A stretch of DNA of 64,000 nt from contig JAPJBO010000715.1 of NCBI GenBank assembly GCA_030068145.1, forward strand, positions 55,590 to 119,589; not shown here. Reading direction: 5' to 3'. The stretch comes from Diplonema papillatum. Lineage: Eukaryota > Euglenozoa > Diplonemea > Diplonemida > Diplonemidae. Numbering within the stretch: the first letter of the stretch is position 1. Below are more notes on the stretch, generated by a model. It made no database searches, was not told the DNA's origin, and saw only the letters and a list, made by a program, of their open reading frames with translations.

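Overview
The window is eukaryotic nuclear DNA, most likely from a protist or alga with GC-rich coding sequence. Evidence: a two-domain glyoxalase I gene whose frame is restored only by removing two GT-AG introns, a 5.8S rRNA-like sequence, a LINE-type RNase H remnant, several short interspersed repeat families, and large GC-rich ORFs with secretory and N-glycosylation signatures. There are no operons, Shine-Dalgarno sites, CRISPR arrays or prokaryotic gene spacing. I cannot name the species.

Layout. 1-4658: repeat-rich intergenic DNA with fragments of interspersed families (called A, B and C here) and tandem arrays, with no convincing gene. 4659-7523: an intronless gene for a 954-residue protein with an N-terminal PDZ-like domain, a low-complexity linker and about ten membrane segments. 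It is followed by three increasingly decayed partial copies of its own 3' end (about 7580-8815). 8922-9098: a hairpin and a divergent, orphan 5.8S rRNA-like sequence. 9158-16800: non-coding DNA with MITEs, repeats and microsatellites. 16844-20171: a split glyoxalase I gene (three exons, 386 residues) whose introns hold repeats. 20172-24800: more repeats, a 5'-truncated and frameshifted LINE RNase H remnant with a MITE inside it, and a 72-bp triple repeat.

25330-64000 (runs off the end): one uninterrupted, intronless reading frame of at least 12,890 codons. Its N-terminal part has an Ala-rich decapeptide repeat, a unique stretch, a His-rich 13/14-residue repeat and a hydrophobic signal-like segment. 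After that come about 90 related domains of 128-148 residues, each with a conserved Cys pair and many N-x-T/S sequons. They are arranged as a higher-order repeat: an 8-domain cassette of about 1,100 residues (3.3 kb) occurs ten times (the last one incomplete), after a divergent 10-domain N-terminal block. Three central cassettes (44,491-54,399) are nearly identical, each exactly 3,303 bp, and visibly richer in A/T at third positions than the flanking cassettes. This is the outstanding item in the window: a giant, probably secreted or surface-displayed glycoprotein of a domain family I do not recognise.

No pathway links the three genes. They look like independent loci in a repeat-rich region: a membrane scaffold or transporter-like protein, a methylglyoxal-detoxifying enzyme and a giant extracellular repeat protein.
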